Source of the DNA: Ustulina deusta
Taxonomy: Eukaryota; Ascomycota; Sordariomycetes; Xylariales; Xylariaceae
Assembly (NCBI GenBank): GCA_023159155.1
Contig: JAJNNX010000059.1
Coordinates: 248,001 to 312,000 of the forward strand
DNA length: 64,000 nucleotides
Direction of reading: 5' to 3'
Part shown: piece by piece, positions 46,875-58,352 of the stretch
Numbering within the stretch: position 1 is the first letter of the stretch
Layout: each line of letters opens with the position of its first letter
The notes under the pieces: generated by a model
Told to the model about the DNA's origin: nothing
Databases searched by the model: none
What the model saw: only the letters and a program-made list of their open reading frames with translations
Program-made: the position numbers and the translations under genes

Positions 46875-48026
46875 ATGGACGACCAATTCAATGGCCGAAC
46901 AGACGACGATCTGTTTGCTGACGACTTTGAGCCCGTCAGCGAGTCGGTTCCAGAGCCTGTCCCAGAGCCGGTCCCAGAGCCCCAGCCAGAAGCTCATCCC
47001 GACCCAGCACCAGCTCGCGCAACTGAAGCTCAGCCTCCAATTGCTACCGCCTCGACTGTGCCCTCACAACCGAACCCGGTGCCCAATGCTCCCAGAACGC
47101 TCGCACACTCGCGGCACGCAAACTCCGCACCGCAGCAGCGGCCACGGAGACACTCTCCCAAGAAACCCGTTGCACCACCAACTAGCGCCGCGTCTGCCAC
47201 CACAGGCGATGCATCGAACCAGTCTGAGCCTTCTTCCACGTCTACCCCTGCCCCGCCGACAGCCACGATTCGTCCCGGCTCCAACACGGCCCTTGCAGAC
47301 CGCCTAGCCTCCGGCGCGAACCCGCGCACGAAACTCTCGGACTCCGAACTCGCCGAGAAGATGGAGCGCATGCGCATTTTGTCGGCAGAAAAGGTGCGCA
47401 AGTTCGAGCAAGCAGAGCAAGACAGTCGCTCGCACGCGTTGGCCTACGAGAAGGGGATGGAGGAGGCACGACGGCGCCGCGCCGAGGAAGCCGAGCGCCG
47501 ACGGAGGGGCGAGGAAGAGAGACGGCAGATGGATCAGGAGCGGGCCGCCAACCGCGAGCGCAAATTGAAGGCCATGGGCACGCGAGAGGGCGGTTGGGAC
47601 GAAGGCAAGACGGCCGAGGACGAAAGAGATCGCCGAGGCTTCAGGGGCGCGAATGGCGGGATTCGCGGGGCCCGGAACTTCAGGGGCGCTGATGGTGAGG
47701 AGCCGATCAGAGAATTCGCCCCGGATGAGTTCCGTGGCCGAGGACGCGGTAGGGGACGGGGTGGCTCGAGGGGCGGGCGAGGAGGCAGAGGAGGATTCGC
47801 CGATAGACATGCTGCGGATGGTGCCTCAAATCACTTACCACTGCAGAAGAAACCCGAGCAGGCCCCTCCGACCGCAGACGACTTCCCCGCTCTCCCCCCA
47901 GCTGTGAAGCTGGACACTACTACCGAAATTGCCAAGCCTATTATATCCTTATCACCGGGACCGAACTCGCCGCCGATAGGCAAGTGGGACGACGAGATGG
48001 CCGCGCTCGACGCGAAGCGGGGATAG
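46875..48026 (+). CDS. RGG-box, coiled-coil protein
   Basis: A single exon encodes 383 aa. The acidic N-terminus (MDDQFNGRTDDDLFADDFEP) leads into a PEPVPEP repeat. A long Pro/Ala/Thr-rich linker follows. The conserved core is at about residues 147-240 (ANPRTKLSDSELAEKMERMR, then a strongly charged Arg/Glu helix, EEARRRRAEEAERRRRGEEE). An RGG box (GRGRGRGRGGSRGGRGGRGG) lies at about 295-315, and the C-terminus contains the KWDDEMAALDAKRG motif. This suggests an RNA-binding, translation- or mRNP-associated protein; fungal proteins of this kind are conserved but poorly studied. It ends about 400 bp from the convergent LUC7 gene. Function beyond RNA binding is not claimed. Confidence 0.75.
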   Translation: MDDQFNGRTDDDLFADDFEPVSESVPEPVPEPVPEPQPEAHPDPAPARATEAQPPIATASTVPSQPNPVPNAPRTLAHSRHANSAPQQRPRRHSPKKPVAPPTSAASATTGDASNQSEPSSTSTPAPPTATIRPGSNTALADRLASGANPRTKLSDSELAEKMERMRILSAEKVRKFEQAEQDSRSHALAYEKGMEEARRRRAEEAERRRRGEEERRQMDQERAANRERKLKAMGTREGGWDEGKTAEDERDRRGFRGANGGIRGARNFRGADGEEPIREFAPDEFRGRGRGRGRGGSRGGRGGRGGFADRHAADGASNHLPLQKKPEQAPPTADDFPALPPAVKLDTTTEIAKPIISLSPGPNSPPIGKWDDEMAALDAKRG

Positions 48027-48422
48027 GAGAAACCGTCGCAATCATGCAGTTGGGATGATGAGATGGCTCACCTGGGAGAAAGGGACGAGGGATAACGCTA
48101 TGCCTGTGACTCCGCATCGCCATGGTTGGGTATCGTGTGTCTAGAAAAGACGTGTCACAACATACTTGCTCACTGCACAGTTTGTCTGGGTAATTATAGG
48201 AGATAAGATTACGAGCGTGTCTTGTTATAATAGTAATAGAAGCGTAGTCTTACGCACCATTGTCTTCGGCTTCGAAGACATGTGAAAGCTAAATCTAGTC
48301 GGGCGTGTTTGTACAGTGATATCATGCGAATTTTGCTTCAACCATGCTCCTGCCTGATCCCAAACATAACGCCAAAACGCCAGAAGATGCACCGAGAACA
48401 AAGGATCCCATTGGGTTGCTTC
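48027..48422. other. Shared 3' region of two convergent genes
   Basis: About 400 bp separates the stops of the RGG-box gene and LUC7. No gene is seen; the sequence presumably carries both 3' untranslated regions. Confidence 0.6.
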
Positions 48423-49339
48423 TTACCAGCCACCACGGAACCCCCGACCATTTCGTCCTCCATATCCACCACCACCGCCACCGCCTCCTCCACGCCTTGG
48501 ACCCCTAGGGCCGCCACCTCTCCAACCATCGCCATCGTCGCGCGGACCTTCATCTTGCATCATGGGCTGTGGGCGCCCACGGCCGCGCTCTTTGGCCAAG
48601 GTGTCGTAGGTCTTGCGCATCTGGGCGTAACCAAGGTGCATCTTTCCATAGAAGTGATCCGCCAATCTTCGATCGTTGTCGAGCCTCGACAGATACGCTC
48701 CGCAGACGTCGCAGACCTGCAGCTTCTGGTGGCCGGATGGACCACCGGTGTCGCTGAGATTCTTAAGCTCACGCTCGCGTTCGGCCTTCGTCTGCGCGGC
48801 CTGGCGTACACGGAAGAACTCCTCATAGGCCCGCGACACCTCGCCCAACTCGCCCAGGACCTGCACCTCGGCCAGCCCGCAGTCGATGGTGGTGTTGAGT
48901 TCCGAGATGGTCTTGAGGAGCACGTTGGTCTGGCGGATCTCGTCGGGGGTCTTCTCCAGCCGTCGCTGCGCGGTCTCGATCCAGCGGTTGCACTCGTCGA
49001 TGTACTTCTGCAGGTCCCGGAGGTAGTCGTGCTCGAAGCCGTACTTCTGCTTCGCGGCCTCGGGGAGCGCTTCGTATTCTGTCTTCAGAGACTCGGCGTG
49101 CACCTTGGGACACGGGCCGACGTCCTTCTTGGTGTTCGTGAAGAGGTCGTGCGGACAGGTGCCTACGAGGAACGAGCGGCAGACTTTCTGGTCGGTGAGG
49201 GAGAGTTGGGCTGCGCGGGACGTCTGCGGGCCGCCCATGAGCTGCTCTTCGGCGCGTGTTAGCTGTTGCCTCTGTTGCCGTGGAGTCACTGGGTGGCGGT
49301 GCACTACTCACCGAGCAGCTTTCGCTGTTCTGCAGCCAT
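48423..49339 (-). CDS. luc7: LUC7-family U1 snRNP splicing factor
   Basis: Minus-strand exons 49339-49312 and 49246-48423 encode 283 aa. The 28-nt first exon gives MAAEQRKLL, spliced to EQLMGGPQTSRAAQLSLTD, the near-invariant start of the family. A first CCCH zinc finger (VCRSFLVGTCPHD ... VGPCPKVH) covers residues about 28-55. Helices LRDLQKYIDECNRWIETAQR follow, then a second C2H2-type finger (LQVCDVCGAYLSRLDNDRRL, then ADHFYGKMHLGYAQMR) and a Gly/Arg-rich tail. Luc7 is a U1 snRNP component that helps choose weak 5' splice sites. It is divergent from the PIG-T gene, with about 410 bp between start codons. Confidence 0.93.
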
Positions 49340-49751
49340 TCTCAATTTGTTGTATGATACCACGTCTTGTAGATCCTGAGTATGGAAAATGGGGCTGTAG
49401 TGGGAGGGCTTCGGGTTTGAAGAGGGAGGTGGAAGATAGGCAGGTGTATGCTTCACAACCAAGCGCTGCAGATAAACAACAGAGCATGTTATGCGACAAG
49501 GCTATTTCTTCAGTTAAAAAGAATTGGAGCTTCTGCGGGGAGCCAATCGGTGGATTTAGCTGGCTGCAGGGGTCCCCTGCCACGCGCTAATCCAACCGCT
49601 ATAACAGCGGTCTGTAGGCAGTGCCGCCACGGAGGTGTTCCGCCTTCGACTGCCCAGTTCGTGAACCGGAATGACACTTTTCCAGTGGTTGCTCATCACG
49701 ACCTGTGCACCCTTCAGCTTTCTTCGAGTCCCTCATGGACTGTAGACATCC
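49340..49751. promoter_or_regulatory. Divergent promoter between LUC7 and GPI16
   Basis: The two start codons face away from each other across 412 bp, so promoter elements for both genes must lie here or overlap their leaders. No individual motif is assigned. Confidence 0.5.
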
Positions 49752-51659
49752 ATGATGCGGCCTTTTCTTTCTTATTTCATACCCACGTTTTTTCTCTTCT
49801 CTGATGCCCTTGCTTCCGATTACCACGAGCAATTGAACCTCAAGCCTCTCCCCCAGTCTTCCCTCCTTGCGAGCTTCAACTTCCGGTCGAACACGAGCCT
49901 GTCGCAATTCGAGGCGCACAACTTCCGGTACTTCCCCCGATCGCTGGGACAGATACTGCAGCATGTCGGGACGCGGGAGTTGCATTTGAGATTCAGCTTG
50001 GGCCGATGGGATGCCGAGAGCTGGGGAGCACGTCCTTGGGACGGCACCAAGGAGGGCGGCACCGGCGTTGAGCTATGGGCGTGGCTCGAGGCGGACACGG
50101 AAGAACAGTGCGTCCAGATCGGGTCGAGGCATGGTCCACGGCTAATGTGGGATATAGGGCCGACCTCAAATGGCTGACGTTGACGAATGCCTTGTCCGGC
50201 TTGTTCTGCGCTTCTCTGAACTTCATCGACGAGACCCGAACCACCCGACCTGTCATGTCTTTCCAGCCAGAAGGAGATCATGGCTCTAGTCTCGACAACA
50301 TGCATCTGCTACACGGCGTCTTACCCCACGAGATTGTGTGCACCGAGAACCTGACCCCGTTCCTGAAACTGCTGCCGTGCAAGGGCAAGGCCGGAATCTC
50401 GAGTCTACTCGATGGGCATAAGCTATTTGATGCGTCATGGCAGAGCATGGCGATCGACATTCGACCCGCATGCCCCCAAGACCAAGAGTGCGTCTTACAG
50501 ATAGACCAGACAATCGATATGGTTCTTGATATTGAGAGATCAAAGCGACCAAGGGGTAAAGTAGAGTCTGTTCAGCTGTGTCGCTGTCAACTAACAGCTA
50601 CTTCTAGGTAACCCTATTCCGCGACCACCACCCGGGCATGATCTGAAATGTAATGCCACGAAGCCGTACCACTCCGGCGACACATGTTTTCCTTCTGACT
50701 TCGCGGAAGGTGAGGACTGGTCTTTAGACCGAATCTTTGGCAAGTTCCTAAAGGGAACGTGTCCTTTGACAGACCCAGATGTTCCTCCAGTGTGCATACA
50801 TGTACCTGAGAGAAGGGATATCTTTACGACCGCTGGTGCCGTTGAGCTGAAGAATCCCAATGGCCTCTCGCGATGTTACCAAGTCCCATCGGAAGGAGAG
50901 TTTTCAATGATTCTACCTCGCATGCCTCAGGAGGGCGATAATGCTAAGACAATAGCCGATGAGACCGTCAAACCTGAAACCCCACTTTTGTATGCGGAAC
51001 GCAGCTTCACGGGCCATGGACAAGAAAGGGGCGGCGTTCAATCTATCCTCACAAACCCCAGCCCCGACACTGCGGTCGAGTTCGTCTACATGGAAAGTCT
51101 GCCATGGTTCATGCGCATCTATCTTCATACGCTTCAGGCTCGTGTTGAAGGTACTTTAGGGGCGAAAGACGACATTATCGAAGAGATATATTATCGTCCG
51201 GCCCTCGACCGAGCAAGGGGAACTCAGCTCGAGTTACGCGTGCGGATTCCTCCTGCTAGCACTGTATTTCTTACATACGACTTCGAGAAGTCTATCCTGC
51301 GCTACACAGAATACCCACCCGATGCAAATAGAGGCTTCGATGTCGCGGCCTCGATTATTACCATTCTCCCCTCAACTTCCCCTGATGCCCCACTTTCGCG
51401 ACAGAAGACATCCAATTTGAGGACGACAAGTTTACTACTTAGCTTGCCTACCCCCGACTTCAGCATGCCTTATAATGTCATTATATTTACGAGTACGGCG
51501 ATCGCTCTCGCTTTTGGCGGACTGTACAATATCTTGGTGCGCAGATTCGTAGGTGCCGATGAGGGTCCGGAAGTGGCTGGTGGCCTCAAGGGGAAGCTCA
51601 CCCTCTGGGTCACAAAATTATCTGCAAAATTCAAGGGTGTCAAAGGGAAGGCGGAATGA
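49752..51659 (+). CDS. gpi16: GPI transamidase subunit PIG-T/Gpi16
   Basis: Exons 49752-50107, 50158-50555 and 50608-51659 encode 601 aa. A signal peptide (MMRPFLSYFIPTFFLFSDAL) precedes the lumenal domain, starting YHEQLNLKPLPQSSLLASFN. Landmarks are SLGQILQHVGTRELHLRFSL, ELWAWLEADTEEQ, TNALSGLFCASLNFID (restored by the first intron), HGVLPHEIVCTENLTPFLKL, LLYAERSFTGHGQERGGV, and the C-terminal membrane segment MPYNVIIFTSTAIALAFGGLYN followed by a basic tail. PIG-T stabilises the transamidase complex in the ER and helps attach GPI anchors to secreted proteins. Length is normal. The two short introns (50 and 52 bp) have clear branch-like CTAA sites. Without splicing the gene looks frameshifted. 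Confidence 0.94.
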
Positions 51660-51994
51660 AAATTGTCCTTTCGGCGATTGGTTATAGAAAATAATAAACT
51701 TCAAAGTCACGACGAGTTACTCACGCATGGCATCATTGGAATACTTGAGTGTTTTACAGTCCGCTTTCCTGGACGAAGGGGGCGGAGTCTACCCCGGAAA
51801 CTATTATGTGATATGCATGAGTACCTCTCTTCGCTGCCATGTTATTCATTTACTCTATGTCGTATATTCCGTTGTTTCCAACGCCGCCACAGCAGCATTC
51901 TTCTCGCGAGGCCTTCTCAAATGAATTAATCGCTGGATATGAATACTAATTCGACGCTTTCATTCAACTCCACATCCTAGTACCCTCGTCTCTT
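51660..51994. other. Shared 3' region of convergent genes
   Basis: It lies between the stops of GPI16 and the SRR1-domain gene. Only shadow frames are present. Confidence 0.55.
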
Positions 51995-53374
51995 TTACAT
52001 CTTTCTCAGATAGAGGACAGCCGGCGCGAACAGCTTGTACTGCGGGAGCTCTAATTTGATGTACTCATTCTGGATCATGCTGTTGACTCTAGTAGATGGA
52101 GGATCCCCCCTATTCCATGATTAGCCTCTTTTATAGTACCCCCTGTTTATAGACCGGATGGAGGGGCTTACATGAGCTCTTCGACCGCGGAAGCATCTTC
52201 TGGGTCTTCATCCCAAAAAATAGCAACCGGGCGTGCAATGTCGGCGACAACCTGCCTAACAGGGATGGAGGGAGACATGGTAATCAGGACACTCGTGTCG
52301 TCAAGCTCCAAGAATGCATCAGGGTCATCCACCACTGCAATACCCACGTTTGCGAGTGCTTCTACCGCAGCGGGCGTCAACTCCGGGTCTTGGGCGAGGC
52401 AACGAATCTCGTCCGACCCGGTAGCTTTCGCAATCAGCTCTCGCATGGTCAGGAGAAGGGAATATTGCGCAAGGGATCTCTCAGTACGCCTATCTTCCAC
52501 CCGTTCCCCATACATCAAGCCGCCCAGGGCGATCCCAATCACCTTTTGCGCCTTTGAAAATCCCGGATTCAATGCGACGAGAGTTTGCAGCGTGTTGCAT
52601 TCGTGCGTTGCCTCCCATTCCTTCTTCTTGTCGTTGAATTCTCGCTCAAGCTTGGCGACGGAGAACTTGCACGTGGCTGCGTCGTCCTCGACACCAGAAC
52701 TGACGTAGTTGTAGCGCCGACACGCGGCCAAGCTGAGGTAAGCGGTTCGAGCGTCGAAGTACCTTGTCCCTGAGGAAAAGTCGGTCAGCTTTTGGATTGG
52801 CTGGTAGATGACCAACGCCCTGTTGCTGCTGAAAGTCTCAAAGTTAGTATTACGATGCTGGCTTGGAAGCTCGGGGAAATTCTGTCCTGATGGGGATTGC
52901 GGTACGGGAAGACGTTTAATACCGTGTTAGAGTCTGTTCATGCCACTTCCACTCCCAATTGTCTACCATTGGGTTTTCCGTTACGGGAATTACCGCGACC
53001 TTGGTGTCGTCGATGCCGGTGACAAGAAACATGTCGTCTTCGGCGTTAATTTGGGAGATCTCGTCCAGCTGGAACATGACCTCCCGTATTTTCTTCTTCG
53101 TAAACAACGGAACACCGCTGGCGTACATCGACCTGATGTCCTTGATGATGGCATCCATCTCCATCTCGAGTAACGGGATCATGATCCCCTGCACTATTTT
53201 CTTCGTGAACAGCGGATCATCACGGGCACAAAGCGACCTGATGTCCTCAATAATGCGATTCATCTCGACCTCTTCGCTGGGTGGAGTATCGTTCGAAGAT
53301 GCGTCTACATCAGTACTCGCCGCGATTGGGGGGTCTTGAACAGAGGCCGCGTCCGTATTTTCGACGTCCGCCAT
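51995..53374 (-). CDS. SRR1-domain protein with duplicated N-terminal module
   Basis: Minus-strand exons 53374-52923, 52828-52172 and 52109-51995 encode 407 aa. The first intron has a TACTAAC branch site. Splicing gives QTLTRSNRALVIYQPIQ and, at the third exon, a continuation ending KLFAPAVLYLRKM. The SRR1-like core (about residues 220-370) includes VIGIALGGLMYG, RCLAQDPELTPAAVEAL, GIAVVDDPDAFLELDDTSVL and MSPSIPVRQVVADI. The family is named from the Arabidopsis clock protein SRR1; fungal members are numerous and uncharacterised. The N-terminal 130 residues contain two tandem copies of a module of about 35 residues (IIEDIRSLCARDDPLFTKK and IIKDIRSMYASGVPLFTKK). Function is unknown; probably intracellular. 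Confidence 0.78.
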
Positions 53375-54085
53375 GGTCACTTGGCTTTTCCCTTTTCTAA
53401 GGCTTCGTATAGTTGCTTGGATATACGCTGCTTGTGAATCGTAACTCGTTTTTAGAAGATCCTGACGGATGTTGAAGTCGACTATTCGCGGCTAGCATAC
53501 AGCAATACTTACCCGAATCCTTGGGCCAGGGCGTATGAGACATATAAGATCAGAGGAGTAAAGGAAGAGAGATAGTTGAAGGTGGTGAGTTGGGGCCCGG
53601 ATATAGATGCCCAGGAACTCTCACTTAGAATGCAACGGGTTAAGGACCTTGTTACTAAAGAAGGTCCGAGGGGTGTTCGCTGATGAATTACATTGACAAG
53701 TGGCCATCGTGGCTACCTAATTTTCTGGGGCAATAGTAGGTAGAGTAGGGGTATTCAATGGATTGAATGGTTATGTGGAATCTACCTGTTGTTAAGGGAA
53801 GACGCACCAGGATACGAGCAACCTTCTCAATTACTAAGCTAGACTTCTCAGGTCGGTTACATCATACATTAATCAAGGGATATACTTTCATACCGAGTCC
53901 CTATCTTGAAGACCGTATCTCGCAACTAGGTATATTAATATTAAGCTTAGTACAGGTGATAAGTGTGAGACAGACATGTTGAAATAAACCCCCCGATACA
54001 CGTACACAACAATCCATATAAAATCAGATACTTTTACCTTCATCACTCATTAACCCACAAGCCTAACTCCTTTTTCCCTCTGTCA
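53375..54085. other. Promoter of SRR1 gene and intergenic region
   Basis: Nothing coding is recognised. The small plus-strand frame at 53767-53982 has no features. Confidence 0.5.
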
Positions 54086-55659
54086 TCATACAAAGCTTCT
54101 TTCCCCGGTTGTTGTGCCCCCAAACAACCCTGGCGATAGTTCGTCGGTCTCCATAATCTTAGAAAGTACTGGAGCTCTTCTACCCGAAGCCTTTCTCACC
54201 ACTTTAAACAGTTTGTTTGAATTCTCACCGGTCTTGATATTTTCGCCGCTCAGGTTATCGGCCTGTGGTCCTGAAAGTCGTCGTAGGGTTAAGTGCTCTG
54301 TAATGTTCAACGCGAAAAGTTTCACGCCTCTTGGACCTGCCTTGTTTCGTGTCAGGGCACGTAGTATGGGAATCGAAGCTGCCATTACTATAATACTTCA
54401 TGTGTTAGAAATTGCCGCTTATACGAAAGAGTCGGCTGATCTTTGGCAATGACTCCGAAATGCGTACTTGTAACTGCGGATTCCGCGATCGATAGAACGA
54501 CAAGTTGGATAGAGCTATCTGCAAGAATGGTTGGTACAGTAGTCTTAAACACCACAGGGTAAGTCTTACTAAGATTTCCCTGGAATGTACCAATCAAGGC
54601 GTAAACCTTGGCAAGTGCAATTACCCCAGCGCTACACATCGAATTAGCAGGAACACTCCAATCTCTGCGGAGGAGAAGTATACAAGAGGCCGAGACTCAT
54701 TGCACATGTAGCTCCAACCCGCTCTTTTCTACTCATATCCATGTTCCATATGATCTTCCATGGCAGAAGTGCCAATAGAATGTCCATGACCCCCGAATAG
54801 GCTGGGCCATATTACCCTGGGTTAGTGACGTATGCTGCTAGTGTACGGGAGGATTCATACCTGCGGCGGAGGCGTTGTATCTGATTAGTGTTGTCCTTGG
54901 CCAGCATGAACCCGGTATGGAGAAATCGAAATTCTTCTGCACCGGCGTACAATTTATCCAGTTGAAGATGAGACTAAGGCCCATAGCAACATTGATCGTG
55001 AATATGGCGAACCAGATGGTCCATTTTACCCAACCGCTAGAAATACGGAGCAGAGTCAACGCGAACGAAGTCTTGCTGATTGCTGCGGCAAGTATGGAGA
55101 ATAGACCGGAGATGAGCAGTGCTAGCAATATCGGGCGCAAAGCATTGGGGGCAATGTCATAAGGTTGCTGTCCCCATCCAAATGATATTGCGACGGACGT
55201 CGCGACGTTGGAGAGTACGATGCAGATCTAGAGAGCTGTGTGAACGAGATGACGACGCAGATTGATTCTCATTCATCCCTACCCACGACTTTGATATGGT
55301 GTTAGCGAATCTTCATTCTGGGCAGAATGCAAAAGGGGTTTGGAACAGGACGAACTACTGAACCGGGGGTCCAGCCACGGACTTGGGCTCCTGGCATGGG
55401 CGAAGGGAGGAAACCAATGGCTCCTGATGTTACTCACGATTGTCAAGAAATGGTCATCCCACCATAGGCCCCAATGCCTCCGAAATTTGAGGTAGAGCCG
55501 TAAGGCCAACCACCCCGCCGCTAATGCGGCGAGAGCCCATATGCATGCCCCAACCGCGGTGCCAAAGTTGTCGTGCACCAATTCGTCTCCCAACTCATCC
55601 AACGGCACCACCACACCTCCTAGGGGAGCGTCTAGGGCTGCATCGTTGTTTGGGTCCAT
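54086..55659 (-). CDS. Fungal rhodopsin-like seven-TM membrane protein
   Basis: Minus-strand exons 55659-55438, 55288-55283 (6 nt), 55227-54861, 54801-54684, 54631-54570, 54518-54468 and 54387-54086 total exactly 375 codons. Landmarks are RRHWGLWWDDHFLTI, ISFGWGQQPYDIAPN, AISKTSFALTLLRISSGWVK, FNWINCTPVQKNFD, YSGVMDILLALLPW, CAMSLGLFAGVIALAKVYAL and TIMAASIPILRALTRNK. These match the fungal rhodopsin-domain (CFEM-GPCR-like/PTH11-related) membrane family, which usually has seven helices and a conserved Cys in the third loop. No extracellular CFEM domain is present. Unspliced, the region looks shattered, but every junction is GT-AG and phase-correct. The 6-nt exon (TCGTGG, Ser-Trp) is inferred from the family's I-S-W-I sequence. 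Ligand and signalling partner are unknown. Confidence 0.8.
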
Positions 55660-56906
55660 GACAGTGAGTTGAAAATATGAGTTATCTGTCTTCGATGATA
55701 TTCTGCTGTGTGTCGCCTAATGCTATCATATTGTAGCCACGTATAATGAAATGAGAAAAACAATGGATAAAAGCCCCATAGTTGCGGATGTCCTCTTGGC
55801 CGGTGGGCCCAGCCTTATAAGATCCCGGTTGCGGTCACGATGGCGTTCAGGTATATATGCGGTGATGGTAAGAGGGGGTTCGTGCACAATCAGCGTCTCC
55901 GAGAAGCTCATATGAAACGCTCTCCCCAGATCGGCTCTAGGAAACGCATAATGGCCCGAGTCAAGACGACAAGTTGACGGGAATAATGCTATGGACTTCG
56001 GAATAGGGAGGGGAGACGAACCAGGCAAACCAACCTATAATAGATCTACATAGCTATGTGTCAGATCGGATATTTATGCTTGATCGGAGGGTTAAGTTTC
56101 GGTCCATTATCCGGGGTGTTGCATCGGCCCCCTCCGCAGATTGCCGGGCTAGATCGACCGAATATGATCGACTGTCAAGACACTACTTGTTTCACGTTGC
56201 GCTTGGACTCTTCAATGTCTATGCCTGGTTTTTGTAAAAACGTCACAATATATCATAATAGCTGCTGCATAGTATTACACAAGCGATAAAGCGGATAACC
56301 CTATTTTCTCCATGCCTTTAAATTGGTATGATCTAGGCCTAGGACAGACCTATACTAGGTAGTTCATGCTCTAATAAGCAGATCTATGCAAATATTCATA
56401 TTGGACTTCTTTAATATAGCTGTTTATAGCCTCTCCTTCCAATCTAAGTCTTTTACTCCTATATCTATTAGTTCTTTTATCACTGCGATAATTAATCTAG
56501 TTGGGGCAATTTCGCCTTTCGGACCTCACATTATAATGGAGAATAGTTAACACAACAGAATTGACAAGTAAAATACGAGGTTAGTTATGAGACAGCCTTT
56601 CAGCATGTTCACTACGGCTACGGTATCACACTGAATCGGTAGCTGAGCTGAAGAGCAAAGGCTAAGGGAAAGTTATATGCATCGAAGAATGTCTCATCGA
56701 TCAACAGCTATAGGACGCCGATGAGAATGCGTTGTTGAAGTATTATGTTATGTGTTAACGACACTGGCAGCCAATGCGCCGTATTTCGATTCCGTGTTGA
56801 TGACAACTCCGAGAAGGCCTGCTAGATCATGCGCGTTGGCAGCAGTCAGGCAAAGTGTGTAGGGGAAGAGACTTGACATATAGTAGTTTTAATGGTTTCG
56901 CACCAC
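55660..56906. other. AT-rich intergenic region
   Basis: No supportable gene. The stretch 56280-56530 is very AT-rich with words such as CTATATCTATTAG and may be a decayed repeat, but no element ends are visible. Confidence 0.5.
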
Positions 56907-58352
56907 CTACACGTAAATATCACGAGTGTAACTAACTTCTCTTGCACAGTCCGTCGGACCCAACAGCTCATTTGGCCACGCAAGCCATTCAGCCCAATAA
57001 CTTCCTAGAAATCTGGTAATGGAGCGGATGATGAAGGCCCCGGCGTCGCCGAAAACCCAGAAATCCCTCGCGTTATGTATGAGTACCCCATAGTACGCGG
57101 TTATGACCAGGGCTTCCGGCCGTCGCTGCTCAATAAGTTTAACAAAGTTTGACGGCACAATAACTGCCCAACGAAGCACAATGATGTTTCGAAGGGGCCC
57201 ATATTGAGGATCATCTCTGGCGCTCGATATATTCCGGAGAAGATCTAGAGCTTCAGTGCAGGGTGTAGAAACCGAGAGATCGGTATTCATGTCCCTGATA
57301 AGGCTGGCTAAATGTGTCAATTTCTTCGTAAAGACGGTTTCAGAACCCGTGTCAAGTATCCATTTGTTGGAGAGACCCATGCCCGTCTGCTCGTAGCACT
57401 GCGTCATAATCGAGTTCCAGGATTCTCCCGCTGTGGTTCGCACGCCCGCGCAGAGGTGAAAGCAGGTTACCAGCTTATCGAGAAACGTGGGGAAATCAGT
57501 TCGAGCGGACAAGGTGTCAAAGAGGATATGGTACGAGAGAAGGATGGAATAGAGGAAGGCGGGTACGCCATCGCTTGTAGTTACGGTGACCGTCGCAGCA
57601 TTGAATAAACCCAAGGCGCGTGTTTGTAGACGCGTGGCTTCTTCGCGGTAGAAAGATGCCTGGTGCGGCCGTTGGGTGCACATGTGCGCAGCTGAAAAAG
57701 CTAACAGCTGGTCCATCAAGTAAGGTATCGTGACAGCTTGGCTGGTGACCATGACCATGAATCTCTTTGCCATTACATCATCGAGGGATACAGCACTCCA
57801 CATATCGTGTTCGAAATGATGGAGGAGCTCTAGATGACATAGCTGAAATGTCTGAAATGTCTGCCCCGGCAACGCATAGTCGACAGGGGAGGAAGCCGTG
57901 AGGATTGTCCTGCCCTGGGATAAAGGGGAGAGAAGTCCACATGGCTCATCATGGGCGGGATTGGACATTCCTCGGTATGATAGCAGCGGTAGCGTACTGC
58001 TATTGCCGTGTTGGGCTTCATCCTCATCTTTCCGGCAGGCTCTGGAGAGCTGAGAGTCCAGGGGTACGAGAGCGGTAGCAGCGGTGGCGGCAGGAGAACT
58101 GGTGATATTGGGTAGAGTGGGTAGACTTATATTAATAGAGGCGAAGGAGCATGGCAACTCCCGGATAAGACAATTGGCACAGGACGGCTTTGTCTCGTCG
58201 CATTTTACGTGGCGTTGCTTGCATTCTTTGCAGCCGTATCTGGATTTTCTAGCGGATCGTCGCCGCATCTTAGGCATATTATGATGAACGAGTCTCCGCG
58301 GATGTTTGCCGCGTAAACACGCCCATTCCGAGAGGAAGGGGAGAAGGTTCAT
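56907..58352 (-). CDS. Zn(II)2Cys6 transcription factor, Upc2-like
   Basis: A single minus-strand exon encodes 481 aa. The binuclear cluster has Cys41, 44, 51, 58, 61 and 68 (YGCKECKQRHVKCDETKPSC, then ANCLIRELPC), spacing 2-6-6-2-6. The preceding basic MRRRSARKSR helps DNA binding or nuclear import. Met26 (58277) is an equally plausible start, since fungal members often begin close to the cluster. The rest is helical and lacks the standard fungal_trans signature. The C-terminal DFWVFGDAGAFIIRSITRFL with EWLAWPNELL resembles the end of sterol-uptake-control (Upc2/Ecm22-type) regulators. Target genes are unknown. The neighbouring seven-TM gene lies downstream in the same orientation, and the tannase gene is divergent. 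Confidence 0.82.
   Translation of the reverse strand: MNLLPFLSEWACLRGKHPRRLVHHNMPKMRRRSARKSRYGCKECKQRHVKCDETKPSCANCLIRELPCSFASINISLPTLPNITSSPAATAATALVPLDSQLSRACRKDEDEAQHGNSSTLPLLSYRGMSNPAHDEPCGLLSPLSQGRTILTASSPVDYALPGQTFQTFQLCHLELLHHFEHDMWSAVSLDDVMAKRFMVMVTSQAVTIPYLMDQLLAFSAAHMCTQRPHQASFYREEATRLQTRALGLFNAATVTVTTSDGVPAFLYSILLSYHILFDTLSARTDFPTFLDKLVTCFHLCAGVRTTAGESWNSIMTQCYEQTGMGLSNKWILDTGSETVFTKKLTHLASLIRDMNTDLSVSTPCTEALDLLRNISSARDDPQYGPLRNIIVLRWAVIVPSNFVKLIEQRRPEALVITAYYGVLIHNARDFWVFGDAGAFIIRSITRFLGSYWAEWLAWPNELLGPTDCAREVSYTRDIYV

Noticed and set aside
48282..49262. 326-codon plus-strand frame across LUC7
   Set aside because: Shadow of the minus-strand LUC7 gene, whose zinc fingers and spliced start are unambiguous.
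50108..50157. Apparent frameshift in GPI16
   Set aside because: Explained by a 50-bp GT-AG intron. Splicing restores EEQADLKWLTLTNALSG in frame.
54632..54683. Apparent frameshift and stop codons in the rhodopsin-like gene
   Set aside because: A 52-bp intron (GTATAC to GTGTAG with CTAAT branch) restores MSLGLFAGVIAL. All seven exons sum to a whole number of codons, so it is not a pseudogene on this evidence.
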